From CADAWZ01 sp045114665 (lineage in GTDB: Bacteria; Vulcanimicrobiota; CADAWZ01): 6,132 bases of DNA. Positions 5,722-6,132 of this stretch are shown piece by piece. The DNA lies in the NCBI GenBank assembly GCA_045114665.1, contig JBGUKW010000265.1, positions 1 through 6,132 on the forward strand, in the 5' to 3' direction. The notes beneath the pieces were generated by a model. That model made no database searches. It saw only the letters and a program-made list of their open reading frames with translations, and was not told the DNA's origin. Position 1 is the first letter of the stretch. Every line of letters starts with the position of its first letter. The position numbers and the translations under genes were made by a program.

Positions 5722-6132
5722 CTAAATATTTATGTTTTTAAATCCTAAAACTTCAAAAATACCAATTAATCCCTTAGCAGCAACATCTTTTATTATTTTT
5801 CCTTCATCAGTAAAATAATAAAAATTCATGCAACTAAATGAGAATTTCTTACCTGTTGGAGATATTCCCATAAATTCTCCATCATGAGTTCCTGAACAAA
5901 TCCAATTTACTGCAACTTTATTATCTTCAGCTACCATGTCAACAATTTCCCATTTAATATCTGAAAAACTTTGACGCATAAATTCAACAACTGAAAGATA
6001 TCCACTTCCTCCATAAAGTATTTCTGGAGAAATTAAACTTGCAAACTCAGCTTTTGAATCAATTAATTCTTCTGCAATTGACATACTCCCCATAAATGAA
6101 TTTATGGGATTCTGGGATATTAACGAACCTTG
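5722..6132 (-). CDS. SnoaL-like (NTF2-fold) ester-cyclase family protein, 5' end outside the window
   Basis: The typical SnoaL-like core is present: F-S-D-I-K-W-E-I, D-M-V-A-E-D-N-K-V-A-V-N-W, G-T-H-D-G-E-F-M-G-I-S-P-T-G-K-K and D-E-G-K-I-I-K-D. These are small cone-shaped alpha+beta proteins. Some are polyketide cyclases, but most bacterial members have no known substrate, so no reaction can be assigned. An ATG at 6093 would give 123 residues, but it has no ribosome site. The reading frame stays open for 13 more codons to the window edge, and relatives usually have a longer first helix before the A-E-E-L-I motif. I therefore treat it as partial at the 5' end. A second ATG at 6084 has GGGAG only one base away, too close to serve it. 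It is probably cotranscribed with the decarboxylase, since the 27-base gap leaves no room for a full promoter. Confidence 0.8.
   Translation of the reverse strand, partial: QGSLISQNPINSFMGSMSIAEELIDSKAEFASLISPEILYGGSGYLSVVEFMRQSFSDIKWEIVDMVAEDNKVAVNWICSGTHDGEFMGISPTGKKFSFSCMNFYYFTDEGKIIKDVAAKGLIGIFEVLGFKNINI

Overview
The window is AT-rich, and every gene I can support lies on the minus strand, so transcription runs from high to low coordinates. The best lineage clue is the 439-residue ATPase at 2802-4121. From its N-terminal region through its ATPase core it reads like the cyanobacterial/plastid Ycf45 (SpoIIIAA-like) family. A cyanobacterial-type ATPase in such an AT-rich genome, next to BspA-type leucine-rich repeats and a toxin-antitoxin pair, suggests a non-photosynthetic gut relative of the Cyanobacteria (Vampirovibrionia/Melainabacteria, for example Gastranaerophilales). 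That assignment is inference.

Right-hand part (2802-6132): three closely spaced genes that probably form one operon. In order of transcription they are a SnoaL-like (NTF2-fold) protein running off the window edge, a PLP-dependent Orn/Lys/Arg decarboxylase, and the Ycf45-like ATPase. The gaps are 27 and 7 bases. A strong two-way hairpin terminator lies about 140 bases beyond the ATPase at 2627-2664. Between the two is one copy of a short GC-rich interspersed repeat (2707-2741).

Left-hand part (247-2506): a second operon of a RelB/DinJ-type antitoxin, a YoeB/Txe-type toxin (8-base overlap), and a 572-residue protein starting 9 bases after the toxin stop. The large protein has a helical N-terminal region, eight 23-residue leucine-rich repeats and a C-terminal DUF6273-like domain ending in W-W-L-R-S ... 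V-R-P-A-L. It has no signal peptide, so it is probably cytosolic.

The most notable signal is at the end of that gene. The 33 consecutive codons from 375 down to 277 all end in T or C, while the codons just before them use A or G in third position more than a third of the time. The residues are restricted to those an AAY codon can yield by changing its two adenines. An invariant segment follows, and a 6-bp/4-nt hairpin lies 12 bases beyond the stop. This is the signature of a variable region (VR) of a diversity-generating retroelement (DGR). No reverse transcriptase or template repeat is visible, so if the reading is right they lie outside the window or elsewhere in the genome. The combination of toxin-antitoxin pair, LRR protein and hypervariable C-terminus is the part most worth following up.

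Bases 1-246 hold no supported gene: only the hairpin just downstream of the VR gene and a possible degenerate repeat copy at 130-150.
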